DNA from: Zoroaster sp. YZ-2022
Taxonomy: Eukaryota; Echinodermata; Asteroidea; Forcipulatida; Zoroasteridae
Reading direction: 5' to 3'
Assembly (NCBI GenBank): GCA_029582265.1
Contig: CM055830.1
Span: 36,691,124-36,755,123, forward strand
Length of the DNA stretch: 64,000 nucleotides
Shown here: positions 1 through 9,587 of the stretch, one piece after another
Position numbering within the stretch: the stretch's first letter is position 1
How the letters are laid out: each line of letters begins with the position of its first letter
Program-made: the position numbers and the translations under genes
The notes under the pieces: model-generated
The model's database searches: none
Seen by the model: only the letters and a program-made list of their open reading frames with translations
What the model was told of the DNA's origin: nothing

Positions 1-2329
1 CTGTTGGTCTTATTGTCACAATCCTTGCTGTAGGTTCCCTCTTGATGTCTGGTTGTTCTATGTCACTACGTTCATCACCTGCACAGGTGCTCTGTATTAT
101 TTCTTCTTCCTCTCGTCCACACTGGGCGCATGGTCGACGCGAAAGGCCATCCGCATTGCCATGTGACCTGCCTGCCCGATGTACTATGGTAAAATCATAC
201 TCACTCACTACTTGCAACCAACGGGCAATTTGTCCTTGTGGATCCCGAAAGTTGAGAAGCCACCTGAGAGCCCCGTGGTCGGTCCTAATGGTAATCTTTC
301 TTCCATATATGTAGGGTCTATACCGCTTTAAGAACACCACTATGGCCAGTAGTTCCCTACGTGTCACGCAATAGTTTTTCTCCGGCTTACTGAGGACTCT
401 GCTACCGTAGGCGATAACCCTCTCCTGTCCGTTAACCATCTGAGATAAGACAGCGCCTATTCCAAGGTTACTAGCATCCGTATCGAGTATGTACTCCTCC
501 GCAGGGTTAGGATAAGCCAGTATAGGTGCTTCTTGTAGCAGTCCCTTCAGCCTTTGGAATGCAGTCTCACATTGATCATCCCATTCAAACTGTCTCCCCT
601 TCTCTGTCAAGCGATGCAATGGCCTGGCTATGTCAGCGAATCCTTTAACAAAACGCCTATAGTACGACGCTAGTCCTAAGAAGCTTTGCACTTCGGTCAC
701 CGTCGTAGGTGTTGGCCATTCACGTACCACCTTTATCTTTTCTGGATCCGTCGCAACACCTTTGTTTGACACGATATGCCCGAGGTATAGCACCTGTTGC
801 TTGAATAGTTCACACTTCTTGGGCTTTAACTTCAAACCTGCCCCTCGTAGGCGCTGGAATACCACCTCCAGGCGACCCAGCTCTTCCTGTACTGTCTTTG
901 CAAATATGATCACGTCATCCAGATACACTAACAGCATATCCCATTGTAGGCCCGCTAGCACTCGTTCCATGAGCCTTTCGAATGTCGAGGGGGCGTTACA
1001 GAGGCCGAATGGCATGACTCGCCAACAGTACAGACCTCCGCGGACGACGAATGCTGATTTCTTCTTTGCGTCCTCGTCAAGCTCCACCTGCCAATACCCC
1101 GCAGCTAGATCCAAGGTAAAAAACCACTTCGCCCCTGTTAAGGTGTCCAGTGTATCATCGATGCGCGGTATCGGATACGCATCCTTCACAGTCAGCGAGT
1201 TCAAGCGACGATAGTCTACACAGAACCTCTTAGTTCCATCTTTCTTGTTTACAAGAACTACATTCGACGCCCAAGGGCTGTCGGAGGGCTCTATCCTCCC
1301 ATTACTAAGTAGATCCTGGACCTGTCGTGCTATCTCTTCTTGTTCCATGGGTGAATATCGTCTTGGTCTCTGGTTCACAGGCGCTGCATCACCTGTATTG
1401 ATGTGATGCTTGACTCTGTCAGTGCGACCTATGTCCCAGTCGCCCTTAGAAAAAACGTCTTGGTAATTTCGTAACAATCTTGCAATGTCACTGTGATGCT
1501 TCGGTTCAACTTCCTTCTTACACCTGTTAAAGAGCTCAGCTAGATGGTCGGGCACATCTAGTGAGTCAGCCCCATGACCTTGTACGCCTTGCGTTGCTTC
1601 AATCTCCTCCTCAGCTATAGGTGTAAGGTAACCAGCCATAGTCCCTCTGCGGACTACACACTCCCTCCTGCCAGGGTTGAACACACGAATTGGCAAAACA
1701 CTCTGGTTAGCAGTCACTACCGTTCGTGCCACAAGCATTCCCTTATCGGCAATCTCATTACGGTCGACTGGCTCAATGACTCCGGTGCCACTCATCTTTA
1801 TCTTCCCTGTGACATGTCCCGGCACGATGGCTTCATGCCCAGGCGGCACCCTAGTTGTTCGTCCAACAACTATTCTCGCACAAAGCGATGCCCCTAATCC
1901 ATCGCTGCATTTCACTTTTTCTCCATTCACTGTCAGCTCCAGTGTTTTGAAGTCCCGTGCCCCACGCGTTGGCAACAGAAAATCCATACCGAGGATGCCA
2001 TCCAAGGATGGAATATTTCCAAAGGTGGCGTACACTGGATGAGTAGTTTTCCCCACCTGCAGCTCCATCCAGGCGCTTCCCAACGTTACTATCCCTGTAC
2101 CATCAGCATTCCTGATACGTGTTCCATCTGATTTAAGATGCGGCCTTCTCTCAGGTGAAATCTTGAAATACAAGGTAGATGAAAGAAATGTGTATGTCGC
2201 ACCAGTATCTATAAGTAACTTACCATGTTGCCCTCTTATCACTGTAGGCACATACATGCCCCTTGTTGCCTTCATTGACGGTAGTTTTAGACCTTCCTTT
2301 ACTGTGGTTTTTCGTGTGTTATACTCTCT
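1..2329 (-). CDS. pol: Ty3/Gypsy pol polyprotein: protease, reverse transcriptase, RNase H (3' part cut by window edge)
   Basis: Read on the minus strand, one frame carries an aspartic protease active site (LLIDTGATYTF, about 2190-2218), the reverse transcriptase catalytic box (LLVYLDDVIIFAKT, about 900-935) and a Ty3-type RNase H start (ILDTDASNLGIGAVLSQ, about 440-488). All three are in the same frame, which is -1 relative to gag, and this frame overlaps the gag end, so synthesis by -1 frameshifting is likely (inference). Integrase would lie beyond position 1. Protease-RT-RNase H order is that of Ty3/Gypsy (Metaviridae). I checked the frame at these landmarks and across the gag junction, not every codon. 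Confidence 0.85.
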
Positions 2330-3798
2330 TGGCCCTCTTGTTCTCCCAGCTTTCCCCCGGGCCTCGGAGTCAGCTGCAGTCCGTTTTCCGACTTGCGTTT
2401 GTACTCTGCAGGTCGCCTGCAGTTGCGTGCGAAGTGTCCTTTCCTCTCACACCTAAAACACACAACTTCTTCCATAGGTCGGTGTCTACGATAGGTGCCA
2501 CGTTCGTCATTTATTTTCTCCTTCCAATGGTGACTCTCTTCACCTGCAGTCTGTCCCTTCACTAGATTTTTCACCCAGGCTCGGGTCTCCATCTGAGCAT
2601 CTTGTATGGCCTGAGTCATCTGTCGTTGGCTTTCCGTCACCATCTTTTCCAGCCTCTCCATGGTCTCTGGACCATCTGTTTCTCCTTCCATCATTCTGTC
2701 GAACTTTGGCCTACGACCAGACCGTTGTTCTTCCACCTTTAAGAAACTTTCAGTCGCCATTGCTGCTCTTATCGCTTCATCCAGCGTATTTGGCCGTGCA
2801 CGGAATATCCCCTCACGGATAGCTTGGTCCTCTATCGCATCGGAAAAATGACCCCTGGCAAGGCGATCCTTTCCCTCATCTGCAATTTCTGGATAGGCTA
2901 GTGTAGCCAACTCCCTTATTGCCTGACCAAGTTCTCTCAGTGTCTCCTTCGGCCCTTGTCGTCTACAACGCAGCTCCATTAGATGGTTTTCCGACAACTG
3001 ACCTGGCCCAAACGTCTGTTCCAACTGGCCTTTTATCTCTGAATATGACATCTCTCCACTACCAGCTGACGTGTTCCCCAACACCTTTACTGCTGTCCCT
3101 TGTAAACTGGCAGCTAAAAAAACCTTAGCCTGCTCATCAGTCCATTCATTTGCGAGCTTGCACGCCTCAAAGTGCTGCAAAAAGTCTCTCCATGAAGTCT
3201 TCCCATTGTACCTATCGGGTACGATATTAGGTCGTCGTAACGTCGCAGCAATACGACCATTATTTTTCTCTTCAGCCCTTAAACCTCGCCTATCTAGGCC
3301 CGAGCTGTCCTCACTCGAAGATTTCTTGGTTTGTTCAGTTCCCTTCAAGGAGTCATTCCTCTCTATCGATGACCAGCCCCTTGATGAGTCATCACCATGC
3401 AGCCCGTCTCGGTTGGATGTATCAATCGACGTGAAAGATGCAACTGGTGTATTTGTAGGTGCCATCAACACAGTCGATGCTGTAGGATATTTGGTCCTTG
3501 GTTTAGGTGTCGGCCTGCACCCTCGCACAGGTGTAATTGATGAAAGCATGCTGCTCTCTGGATCGCCAAAATTAACTGCCATTGAAGTTCTCCCAAAACC
3601 CTCGCCTTCAAGGTCTCCCATACCTGTCGGTCGTGGCTTAACATCTCCACCCGTCCCAGCAAATCCCTGACGACTCGGGACTCGTGACCTATTTTTCTGT
3701 AGAGAGTCTAGTTGCTCCTGCAGTTGACATAACTCCCCACGAAGTTGTTCTGTCAATGCCTCCAACTGACGCCTTTCTCCACGTGACCGTTGACTCAC
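2299..3798 (-). CDS. gag: Ty3/Gypsy Gag with CCHC zinc knuckle
   Basis: An open frame of 499 residues starts with a glutamine/leucine-rich coiled-coil segment (residues about 8-38) and continues through a polar linker. The central region (about 190-330) resembles retrotransposon Gag capsid, with NGKTSWRDFLQHFEACKLAN and a later LEQTFG block. A CCHC zinc knuckle, CFRCERKGHFARNC, lies near residue 450. Gag assembles the particle and the knuckle binds RNA. The frame is uninterrupted, so this insertion is probably fairly young. Confidence 0.9.
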   Translation of the reverse strand: MSQRSRGERRQLEALTEQLRGELCQLQEQLDSLQKNRSRVPSRQGFAGTGGDVKPRPTGMGDLEGEGFGRTSMAVNFGDPESSMLSSITPVRGCRPTPKPRTKYPTASTVLMAPTNTPVASFTSIDTSNRDGLHGDDSSRGWSSIERNDSLKGTEQTKKSSSEDSSGLDRRGLRAEEKNNGRIAATLRRPNIVPDRYNGKTSWRDFLQHFEACKLANEWTDEQAKVFLAASLQGTAVKVLGNTSAGSGEMSYSEIKGQLEQTFGPGQLSENHLMELRCRRQGPKETLRELGQAIRELATLAYPEIADEGKDRLARGHFSDAIEDQAIREGIFRARPNTLDEAIRAAMATESFLKVEEQRSGRRPKFDRMMEGETDGPETMERLEKMVTESQRQMTQAIQDAQMETRAWVKNLVKGQTAGEESHHWKEKINDERGTYRRHRPMEEVVCFRCERKGHFARNCRRPAEYKRKSENGLQLTPRPGGKLGEQEGQESITHEKPQ

Positions 3799-3935
3799 TC
3801 CTAACGGTGCTGCTTGTGCTCTCTACGCTAACTGCTTTTGGTCCATTACGCCTACCTACGTTGGGTCGTCTGTAGCTATACAGGTGGTTGTTCGTTTTTG
3901 TTGTGATGTACCTTCAGTGATTAATCCCGGTACCG

Positions 3936-3953
3936 ATCCCACTTCTGACACCA
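3936..3953 (-). promoter_or_regulatory. Retrotransposon primer binding site
   Basis: TGGTGTCAGAAGTGGGAT on the minus strand lies 2 bases inside the LTR, between LTR and gag, exactly where a minus-strand primer site belongs. TGG at its start pairs with a tRNA 3' CCA. From memory this sequence matches the leucine-tRNA sites of several animal Gypsy elements; the tRNA identity is an inference. Confidence 0.75.
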
Positions 3954-3955
3954 TT

Positions 3956-4687
3956 TGTAGCGCAATCCCCGCGCGTTCTCCTTAGGGCTTCGGCCTTCCT
4001 GACGAGCGGCTATCAAGAACACCGGAGGGGCAGTTCCGTTTGGGGGAAATCTACCCCCGGCACCTGGGATCGCTCACACTCGATCGCGCTCTCACGCTCA
4101 CACAACAACTCAGGGGTAGGGGACTGACTTCAATAAGTGGGGACGGACAACTGTTCATCTGACGTGACTGTTTTAATTACTCCAAAACGTTGATTAATAA
4201 ATATAGTATGAAACCTGTTTAGGTGTGATGTCCTACTTAGGTGAATAGGTGGTTGAAGTTCTGGTCCTAATTAGGTGAATCAATTACTAGTTAATTACAG
4301 TTCTATAGGTGGATTAACGTTGATAATTAGACATTGTTATTGGATGCAAGAATTCGTAACTAATAGAGATTCCCAGCGATGCACACTCACCCAGTGGCCT
4401 CTTCTAGCTGTCCTCCCAATCCAAACTCCCGTGCCTACTGTTTAGGTACAATTACTGACACACACCGAACTTTATAAGCAGAAAGCGCGACTTTCACTCG
4501 ACGGCAGCTTCTAGCAGAAAGAGGGCGAACACATAGGCCACGCATTTATATCCCATGTGCTCGCACACACGCACTGGCTGGGGGTACCAGCCAGTACACC
4601 ACGCGGACGGTACAATGGACCGCCGTACGAGAACCAGCCACTCTAAATATGGCCAGCCAAGCGCGCCAAAAAGCATGTTTCGTTACA
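3956..4687 (-). repeat. 5' LTR of the Gypsy element (732 bp)
   Basis: On the minus strand it begins TGTAACG and ends GCGCTACA, the usual TG...CA termini, and abuts the primer site. It contains TATA-like boxes (ATATAAATGCG about 4540-4553, TTATAAAG about 4467-4475). The outer edge is set by the neighbouring piggyBac transposase: its LSPDESI coding sequence breaks precisely where TGTAAC begins. The second LTR lies outside the window, so identity between the pair and the target duplication cannot be checked. Confidence 0.75.
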
Positions 4688-6062
4688 ATACTCTCGTCTG
4701 GAGACAGATTCTGCGCAGGGTTATACAGGTTGAGAAACTTCGGGACGAGGACTTCTATCAAGGGCCGAACTTTGGAAAGTTTGTCCCGTTTAGCCAAGGC
4801 TCTACGAGGAATTTGGTTATTTGAGATGTGGAGAAACCGAAGAATTGAACTGAACCGATTTCGGGACATGATCGACAGGTAGAATGGGATGTGAAGAATT
4901 TCAGATGTCGACCAGTACATCTTGTATTGAGAGGATTTGTTTATGCCCATAGCAATGAGAAGTGCCACAAATGCCATAATTTCTGGAATGTTGGTTGGGT
5001 GCCAGGAGAATTGTTGATAAAGATTCGAGTCTATTGTTTGCTGCGCATAGCGATTAGTCTCGTCGACGAGCATATCCCACACCAGTTGTCAAAAATACAG
5101 CTTGAAGATCTCCACTGCCGACAGTGTGGCAAAGTCGCCGGTGGGGCCATCATTTCCTGTGAAGTTTACAGTCCCACACTCGTAATGGTCTCGTCGTTCC
5201 CAACCGGATCGGAAATCTAACTTTCCTGTCGTCCTCCTTGATCTCGGTCGGCTGTCACCTTGGTAGGTAGGCTGCAACAGAAAAACAAGGCAAAGGAGGA
5301 TTAATCTCAGTCCTTTGTAAATACAATATCTCAATGGTACTTTGCTGCATGTGCACAGGCCACATGGGGTCATGCGCAAAATGAATATTGTGCTGAGAAA
5401 AGAAATATGGCAGATTCCATCCACTCTCCAAAATTCGTTGTCGATAAATTTTCGTTTTAATGTGGGATTGTGAATGTGAATTCCCCCAACTTCTTGCATA
5501 ATACGACTTATAAGGGCCTTTCGAATACAAGGCTATTCTTTTGGAAGCTTGAGACTATAAGAGTACATTTTCAGCCTGTTAACGCTAAATAGCACGACCG
5601 GCTATGGGTGGATGTTACAATTTCTATGCTATTTATATACATCAACTTGCTGTTTCAATGAATACAAATATTACCCCAACAAACTACTAATAATTGTACA
5701 TATTCACTTGACTTTTTTGACCCAATCCAGGGGGTGGGGATTTGGTCAATCCTATTAAAGGGATCCATTTTCTAAATTTACATTACTCAACTCCAACAGC
5801 TGTAACGCTATTTACGCTATAGCCTAGGAAAATAAGTGAATTACATTAATTTGCATTGGGCCAGGAAGAGTAACGTTAACTGTTACTACTACTAGTGTTA
5901 GTTATTCATTTTAACTGTGATTTAGGCCTACCTCTTCAACGGATTCCGCAGGAAGTTGTACTTCTATGTGCTGTCGTCATCCGTTACTTCGTCATCTGAT
6001 TCTGAGCCACTGTCTGCCAAAATCTCAGCCAAAATGCCATCATTTATGTCCGTTTCCATCAT
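4688..6062 (-). pseudogene. piggyBac-like transposase, truncated and frameshifted
   Basis: The minus strand holds a piggyBac DDE transposase remnant. The stretch 5082-4688 reads DETNRYAQQTIDSN..., then MSRNRFSSILRFLHISNN and LSPDESI, the typical block up to the region of the second catalytic Asp, where the Gypsy LTR interrupts it. Upstream, 5271-5089 continues in another frame (GNDGPTGDFATLSAVEIFK). A good splice acceptor (pyrimidine tract then GCAG) lies at 5271. A plausible first exon with an acidic N-terminus (ILADSGSESDDEVTDDDS) spans about 6062-5932 and ends at a GT donor. Small frameshifts occur in both exons. The exon model is inference; family assignment rests on the motifs. Confidence 0.7.
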
Positions 6063-6232
6063 GATTGCAACTAAAAACTGACCGTTGTGGAAGCGAGTGG
6101 ACGCTAGCACCGGGAACCGCAAAGCGACGCACTTTTTATTTTCATAAACTTTTATACACTTCATTTCTGTCAATAGAGGGCGCCAACCCCCAAAACCACT
6201 CAAGCATTTTCAGGTGGTGAATTAAGTAGCCG
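4688..6232 (-). mobile_element. piggyBac-like transposon, 3' part of a nested, interrupted copy
   Basis: This segment holds the transposase remnant plus about 650 bp of intron-like and leader sequence without other genes. It is cut on the left by the Gypsy LTR and on the right by Polinton copy 1. Its remaining end lies across the Polinton at 22594-22699. The 5-bp sequence AGCCG at 6228-6232 is the Polinton target duplication (6 bp, TAGCCG, if one overlapping base is counted). Confidence 0.6.
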
Positions 6233-6517
6233 AGTAGTATGTCAGATGAGGGAACTGGACCAGCAGCTCAAAAAATCATTTTTCCCAAATTCTCTGGGTA
6301 GTAGTAGGGCGTTTTGAAAAACTAGCATTTTAAGAAAAACGATATTTCTTCAAATTCTCTGGGTAGTAGTTGGGCGTTTTGAAAAAAGCAGTTTCACACA
6401 TGTTTTAAACATAAAATAGATACTTCACGTTTTTTTAATTTTTTTTTTTACGTTTATATTTTCTAAATATATATTGATTACAGAGACGATGCAAGCTCAA
6501 CAATTTTTATCAAAATG
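6233..6517 (+). repeat. Left terminal inverted repeat of Polinton copy 1
   Basis: It matches the reverse complement of 22309-22593 almost base for base over 285 bp. It contains two copies of an iterated core, CTGGGTAGTAGTAGGG-like, at about 6287-6309 and 6352-6374 (65-bp spacing), and A/T runs. It ends inside coding sequence: the start codon at 6489 and the first codons of the PCNA-like gene are part of the repeat. Confidence 0.93.
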
Positions 6518-7529
6518 CGGTGAAGATGCTTTTGATGCGCAACATGAAGAAACATTTTTTAAATCAAAGGATGATAAAATACAACCAGCCACGATAAAAG
6601 TATTAGATAAATCGAAATTTTTAAAATACAACAAAAGTACAAATAAATATGAACCACAACCACAAGTATATCAAACACTAACAATCCCAGTTTGTAACAG
6701 CAACACAAAGCGCGAAATATTAGATAAATCAAAATTTTTTCAACTTGAGAAAAAATTGAAAATCAAACAAGACTACGAATACGATTTTTATTTTAAAATA
6801 AAAGCTGGACATGTGTTTAACATTTTAATACATGTTTTAATAGGTATCAAACCTAAAGCTTATTTTAAGGTAGATGAAACGGGGTTTTATTATAGTGGGA
6901 TGGATTTATCAGAAAGAATATTAGTAAAAGTATCATTGAACAAAGAAAACTTTTCAGAATTTAAATGTGAAAACCCAATAGATTTTTCAATAAATTTAAA
7001 AATTTTACAAAAAATTACTCGTAGTATTAAACGAAAAGTTTCAATAACCGTTTACGTTAAAAAAAACCAGTTGTTTGTCGAAACATGCGACGTTAAAAAA
7101 CGAGAAACTAACTACATAAATATTTACGTTGTTGGCCAATCAGTAATAAAACACCCTATTGACGATGATTATTACTGTCCTTGTATGGTTGAAAGTGGTG
7201 ATTTTTCAAAACTTAAAAAAATGTTGCATGCAAACTCAACACTAACTATTAGCATGAGTAATCTAGACTACATTAGTTTTTCAAATAATGGCAATTGTGT
7301 TTATGGTACATGTTTTGAATTTGGTGATGTACATAAAAAGCAGCTGCTTACTTATTCAGCTACTTTTGATTCGACTCTATTTAGCGCTCTATTGAAATTG
7401 TCACCTTTAAACAAACAAATACAATTTTTTTCACCCAAAAACGAAAAAGCTACATTAAAAATTATAGCGTTAATAAGCAGTTTAGGAAAAATTACAGCTT
7501 ATATTAAAACAGATGAAGAAACATTATAA
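6489..7529 (+). CDS. Divergent PCNA-like sliding clamp
   Basis: A 346-residue protein when started at the ATG at 6489; an upstream TTG is open but unlikely in a eukaryote. Residues about 107-205 follow the PCNA N-domain pattern: an amphipathic helix, KVDETGFYYSGMDLSERILV (PCNA has the 'AMDSSHVALV' turn here), a FSEFKCENPIDFSINL segment, and ILQKITRSIKRKVSITVYV. Residues about 235-340 look like the second domain (ISFSNNGNCVYG; TYSATFDSTLFSALLKLSPL). Clamps encircle DNA and tether polymerases. The N-terminal 100 residues are extra and contain a repeated LDKSKF (about 39 and 78). The first residues, MQAQQFLSK, come from the TIR and are shared with the polymerase at the other end. The gene is absent from the matching end of copy 2. 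Assignment is by pattern, not by search. Confidence 0.65.
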   Translation: MQAQQFLSKCGEDAFDAQHEETFFKSKDDKIQPATIKVLDKSKFLKYNKSTNKYEPQPQVYQTLTIPVCNSNTKREILDKSKFFQLEKKLKIKQDYEYDFYFKIKAGHVFNILIHVLIGIKPKAYFKVDETGFYYSGMDLSERILVKVSLNKENFSEFKCENPIDFSINLKILQKITRSIKRKVSITVYVKKNQLFVETCDVKKRETNYINIYVVGQSVIKHPIDDDYYCPCMVESGDFSKLKKMLHANSTLTISMSNLDYISFSNNGNCVYGTCFEFGDVHKKQLLTYSATFDSTLFSALLKLSPLNKQIQFFSPKNEKATLKIIALISSLGKITAYIKTDEETL

Positions 7530-7662
7530 AAAAACAATAACAAATGCAACAAGAAAGAAAAAAACTTGTAAACTCATTGTTACTGTCGCAAGAGTTTGAT
7601 AACAAGCGCAAAGGGCGCGAGTGTAAACAAAAAAATATTATCTAAACAAATAATAAAAGAGC

Positions 7663-7968
7663 ATGCAGAAAATAATCGTTCCTTGCAGATGGTTAATAAT
7701 CGGTAAAACGTACAAATGTTGCGTGCGTAGTTCACCCAACGTACTCTATTGCGCTTTTCATCAGTTTAAAATTAAAAAAGGAAAAACCTCACCGGTAGAG
7801 TGTAAAAATTGTAAAAAAGGTACAAAAACAACAACGGGATTATGCACAAACTGCGCAAGGTCATTAAAAGTAAAAACTTCTTACCAAATGAACAAAAAAG
7901 CCATACGGTTGTTTAATTTAGTAATGGTAGAGTTGTTACTACAAATTGAAAAAATTAATGTTGTGTAA
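7663..7968 (+). CDS. Polinton zinc-ribbon protein (short form)
   Basis: 101 residues with a run of paired cysteines: CRWLIIGKTYKCC, YCAFH, VECKNCKKGTKTTTGLC, TNC, followed by a basic helix. The same pattern is in copy 2 (44337-44801), where an extra SAP-like N-terminal segment precedes it; that segment is missing here, with an in-frame stop just upstream. A 33-codon open frame at 7544-7645 fills the gap and has no recognisable similarity. A DNA- or RNA-binding role is plausible from the cysteine arrangement; the function is unknown. Confidence 0.7.
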   Translation: MQKIIVPCRWLIIGKTYKCCVRSSPNVLYCAFHQFKIKKGKTSPVECKNCKKGTKTTTGLCTNCARSLKVKTSYQMNKKAIRLFNLVMVELLLQIEKINVV

Positions 7969-7975
7969 TATCAAT

Positions 7976-8323
7976 ATGGCAGAACTGTTACGAGCGTGTA
8001 TACTAAATCTTATTAGTGATTTGAAACGCTTCTCGTCAGAGTCGTTTTACAACAACTCGTATGATTTTATATTTTTAGAATGTTATATTAAAAACATTCC
8101 CGCACAACAATTGATTATAATCGTGCGAGAAAAACTAGTTCCAGCGTTATCGCTAATCAAGTCTAGAAATTTAGCTGGTGTAGAATCGTATTTATGCGCG
8201 CTTGGTTTAAGCACGCATTACATCGATTTGTATTATACAGAGTTACAACGTATAAACGAAATAAATAAAGAAACTATTTTTTGGCATTTAGAACTAATTA
8301 TAAACATTGTACTAAAACTTTAA
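7976..8323 (+). CDS. Small helical Polinton protein, unknown function
   Basis: A start at 7976 (MAELLRACI) gives 115 residues and matches the start of the copy 2 homologue at 44324-43992 (MGELLRTHM). Conserved segments are LVPALSLIKSRNLA, a central LxxYYIDxYYxE-like block and the end HLELIINIVLKL. Predicted all-helical, acidic to neutral, with no motif I can name. It starts 7 bases after the zinc-ribbon gene, suggesting co-transcription. Its 3' end overlaps that of the convergent gene on the minus strand (8298-8323), as in copy 2. Confidence 0.7.
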   Translation: MAELLRACILNLISDLKRFSSESFYNNSYDFIFLECYIKNIPAQQLIIIVREKLVPALSLIKSRNLAGVESYLCALGLSTHYIDLYYTELQRINEINKETIFWHLELIINIVLKL

Positions 8324-9053
8324 ATTGCATCACCAAGTTGCTCTCTATTACTCGCTCCGCTTCTTGCGAAGCGAGTTTTATATCATGCTCTACATTATTG
8401 TAGTAATTTTTATTTACACTCGAGTTTATTTTAAACTCAAAAGTTTTTCTATAAGAATTTTGTTTTTCTTCGTTTAGATCGACAGCTTTAATATTTGTTT
8501 CTACGGGTTTGGTTTTAACCATGCGGATTTTTTCTTTCATTTTATAATATTTATCACGCTCTTCGTATATGAGCGCAAATTCTTCTTGACTGATGACGTT
8601 GTCTTCGAGTGCTTTACTAACATGGTTTTCGATTGTGTTGAGTTTACTCATTGCTAAAATTCGTATTTCGTCGTGTTTTTTAGCTTTTTTATACATTTTA
8701 TTTTTCGCGTAACTGATAGCGAAAGCTGCGCCACCCAACCCAAAAGCTAATCCTTCCAAAGCGAATCCTACCGGCGATGACACGACGCTAGCGATACTAG
8801 CTATTCCGACAGCTCCCGATCCAATACAACCCAATTCGGCAAAAGTTTCTGCGACGTTTAAAGCGTTGATGATTCTATTATATTTTTTATACACTGCTTC
8901 GCGTTCGTTAATTTCATCGCGTAATTCCTTTTGAATATCGTCGATTTTTTGCAATCGAAATCTTTTAGCATGCCCTCGTTCCAAGTCAGTGTCATTTGTT
9001 AAAACTGTTAAATTCGGATAAAGTACGTTTGTTAATTCTACATGCACACTCAT
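8298..9053 (-). CDS. Polinton coiled-coil membrane protein, unknown function
   Basis: 251 residues. Residues about 30-62 form a charged helix (KIDDIQKELRDEINEREAVY), followed by a glycine/alanine-rich hydrophobic segment at about 70-115 (GSGAVGIASIASVVSSPVG), long enough to cross a membrane, and a basic KKAKKHDEIR motif leading into ILAMSKLNTIENHVSKALED and EERDKYYKMKEKIR, a second coiled coil. The same architecture occurs in copy 2. It sits downstream of the penton and MASIYGPSR genes on one strand, so it is probably part of the virion gene set (inference). Confidence 0.8.
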   Translation of the reverse strand: MSVHVELTNVLYPNLTVLTNDTDLERGHAKRFRLQKIDDIQKELRDEINEREAVYKKYNRIINALNVAETFAELGCIGSGAVGIASIASVVSSPVGFALEGLAFGLGGAAFAISYAKNKMYKKAKKHDEIRILAMSKLNTIENHVSKALEDNVISQEEFALIYEERDKYYKMKEKIRMVKTKPVETNIKAVDLNEEKQNSYRKTFEFKINSSVNKNYYNNVEHDIKLASQEAERVIESNLVMQFKVLVQCL

Positions 9054-9082
9054 TTGTTTTATTATAATAAAAGATTTTTAAT

Positions 9083-9568
9083 TTAATAAACATTTCTAAC
9101 GATCATCTCAAAACAGATTCCTTCATCTAAAGAGCCGAATAGATTTATAGTTATATATCGTTTAATTTCACGGCCATCTAAATTTGAAACGTAGCACAAT
9201 ATATATTCTACATATCGTGTTTCATTCGTAAAATTATAATTAACATTATTGGGTATTGTATAAAAAAATTCTTTATCATCACTATTACCATAACGAAAAT
9301 ATCTTTCTGTCGAAGAATAAGAATTATTTTCACCCCAGGTAGTTCTAGCATAAAACGAAAGAAACAACGCTTCTGTAAATATAGAAACAAATACTGTACC
9401 TGGAATCGAAGACCAAATCAATTCAATTTCTAAATCTTTATAAAAAGAGACTGTGTATGTGAGTTTACTTGGATTAAGGTGCCAAGTTTTAATATATGGA
9501 ACATAACTTTTAGTCTCGTTATTGTTAACAACATTATTTTCACGACTGGGTCCGTATATGCTCGCCAT
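9083..9568 (-). CDS. MASIYGPSR protein B, probable minor virion protein
   Basis: 161 residues beginning MASIYGPSR, the same nonapeptide that opens the next gene upstream. The body is rich in alternating hydrophobic/aromatic residues typical of beta strands (VSIFTEALFLSFYART; VEYILCYVSNL) and ends INLFGSLDEGICFEMIV, matching the FFGSLNSKICFNI end of protein A. The two are therefore diverged paralogues with conserved termini. The copy 2 homologue is 42788-43261. Position between penton and coiled-coil membrane protein suggests a capsid-associated role; no catalytic motif is seen. Confidence 0.8.
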   Translation of the reverse strand: MASIYGPSRENNVVNNNETKSYVPYIKTWHLNPSKLTYTVSFYKDLEIELIWSSIPGTVFVSIFTEALFLSFYARTTWGENNSYSSTERYFRYGNSDDKEFFYTIPNNVNYNFTNETRYVEYILCYVSNLDGREIKRYITINLFGSLDEGICFEMIVRNVY

Positions 9569-9587
9569 ATTTATATTAAAATATATT

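Noticed and set aside
42..2565. Several plus-strand open frames at the start of the window
   Set aside because: They are shadows of the Gypsy pol and gag genes, which read on the minus strand with clear motifs.
6474..6488. TTG as the start of the clamp gene (also 22352 and 51725 for the polymerase)
   Set aside because: Non-ATG starts are unlikely in an animal element, and an in-frame ATG follows five codons later in all cases.
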